The notes under the pieces were generated by a model. The model was not told the origin of the DNA. It ran no database searches and saw nothing but the letters and a program-made list of their open reading frames with translations. Source: an uncultured Oscillospiraceae bacterium (GTDB taxonomy: Bacteria > Bacillota > Clostridia > Oscillospirales > Oscillospiraceae). Taken from it: DNA of 40,287 nucleotides. The position numbers and the translations under genes are program-made. Shown piece by piece: positions 39,343-40,287 of the stretch. The DNA lies in contig CANQKZ010000010.1 of NCBI GenBank assembly GCA_947624585.1, positions 1 to 40,287 on the forward strand, written 5' to 3'. Numbering within the stretch: position 1 is the first letter of the stretch; each line of letters starts with the position of its first letter.

Positions 39343-40287
39343 TCAGTCAATTTTACCGACGAAGCGGTAGTAAATCTCGATCTCCTGCTCCCGCAGACCG
39401 TTTGCATCTTTCGTCGCCTCATGTACCACGATTTTTTCAATCAAGGTGTTCAGAAGCTCGGCGGTCAGCTCTGTGGGGTGGGAGTATTGTTTTATCAGAG
39501 CGATCCATTTCTCAGCGTCGGATGCCGTTTGCCGCTCGGTTGCAAGCTCTGCTTTGAGGCGGTCAATCTTGTCTAGCAGCTCGCTTTGCTCGGCTTGGTA
39601 CTTTTGAGACAGCATATTGAAGTTGTAGCCAGTAATGCGCTCAGCAGACCAGTCCTCGTACATCTTGGCAAAAAGCCTGTCCACCTCTGCTTTGCGCTTC
39701 TCAGCCTTTGCAAGCTCCGAAGCCTGTTTCTTCGTTTGCGCGGCGCGTCCCTTGTAACCGGTTTTCAAGAGTCTCTCCAAAAGCTGTTCCTCGCCTATCT
39801 CCGCCTGTCCCGCCCAATACTGGATTCTCGTCAGCACATAGGCGTAAAGGGTATCATAGCGGACATAATGGGCGGTGCAGCGTCCGCCGTTTTTGCCAAG
39901 CTGCCGGTAATTCGTACAGTTGAAATAGCTGAACGGACGACTGTTTCCTCGGTTTGTCCCGAAGCTCATTGACCATCCGCAGTCTGCACAGCGCACAAGC
40001 CCGGCAAAAATCTGTGTAGTCGCGTCCTTCATCTGCCTGCGCCGTCCGGCGATCTGCTCCTGCACCTGATTGAATACGTCCTTTGAGATGATCGCCTCAT
40101 GGGTGTTTTCTACCCGGAACCATTCCTCCTGCGGCTTGCGTATCCGCCTCTTGTTCTTGTAGGAGATATTGGTTTCCCTGTTGTGAATGCTGTTCCCGAT
40201 GTAGGTTTCGTCCTTTAGGATGGACTTCACCTGAGCTATCGTCCATGCGTAGGATTTTTCCTCCGGCGCTCCGGCATAGATGTTGGC
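39343..40287 (-). mobile_element. Large serine recombinase/integrase (partial, N-terminus beyond window end)
   Basis: ANIYAGAPEEKSYAWTIAQVKSILKDETYIGNSIHNRETNISYKNKRRIRKPQEEWFRVENTHEAIISKDVFNQVQEQI...FAGLVRCADCGWSMSFGTNRG...FNCTNYRQLGKNGGRCTAHYVRYDTL: Recombinase domain, zinc ribbon, coiled coil. Confidence 0.93.

Overview
This 40.3 kb window comes from a GC-rich, Clostridia-like genome; I infer an Oscillospiraceae-type host from gene content only. Most of it is ordinary chromosome: rpoB (partial, minus strand), tRNA-Leu(GAG), metK, an rlmB-like methyltransferase, an EF-G paralogue, a GH13 enzyme, a two-component system, bcp-type peroxiredoxin, an LtaS-like sulfatase, and an arginine cluster argG-argH-argC-argJ-(O-acetyltransferase)-argB-argD-argF. 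The window ends at an apparent mobile-element junction, with a large serine recombinase beside a truncated XRE gene. The most interesting structure is non-coding. (1) Three ~395-410 bp copies of a repeat (R1-R3) lie in the argC/argJ and acetyltransferase/argB gaps. Each has three hairpins whose stems are kept while the stem sequences differ between copies. (2) A second repeat family has terminal inverted repeats: three copies of exactly 161 bp plus one 66 bp internally deleted copy, again with a compensated internal stem. Protein-level curiosities are an apparently catalytically dead P-type-ATPase-like protein with a long acidic N-terminus, a Spo0A-like regulator whose receiver seems to lack the phospho-acceptor Asp, a RelE/ParE-type toxin with an in-frame TGA, a degenerate macro-domain protein, a Nudix+PNPOx-like fusion, and a consensus promoter pointing antisense into a pseudo-rhomboid gene. 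Everything here was read by eye; no database search was run.
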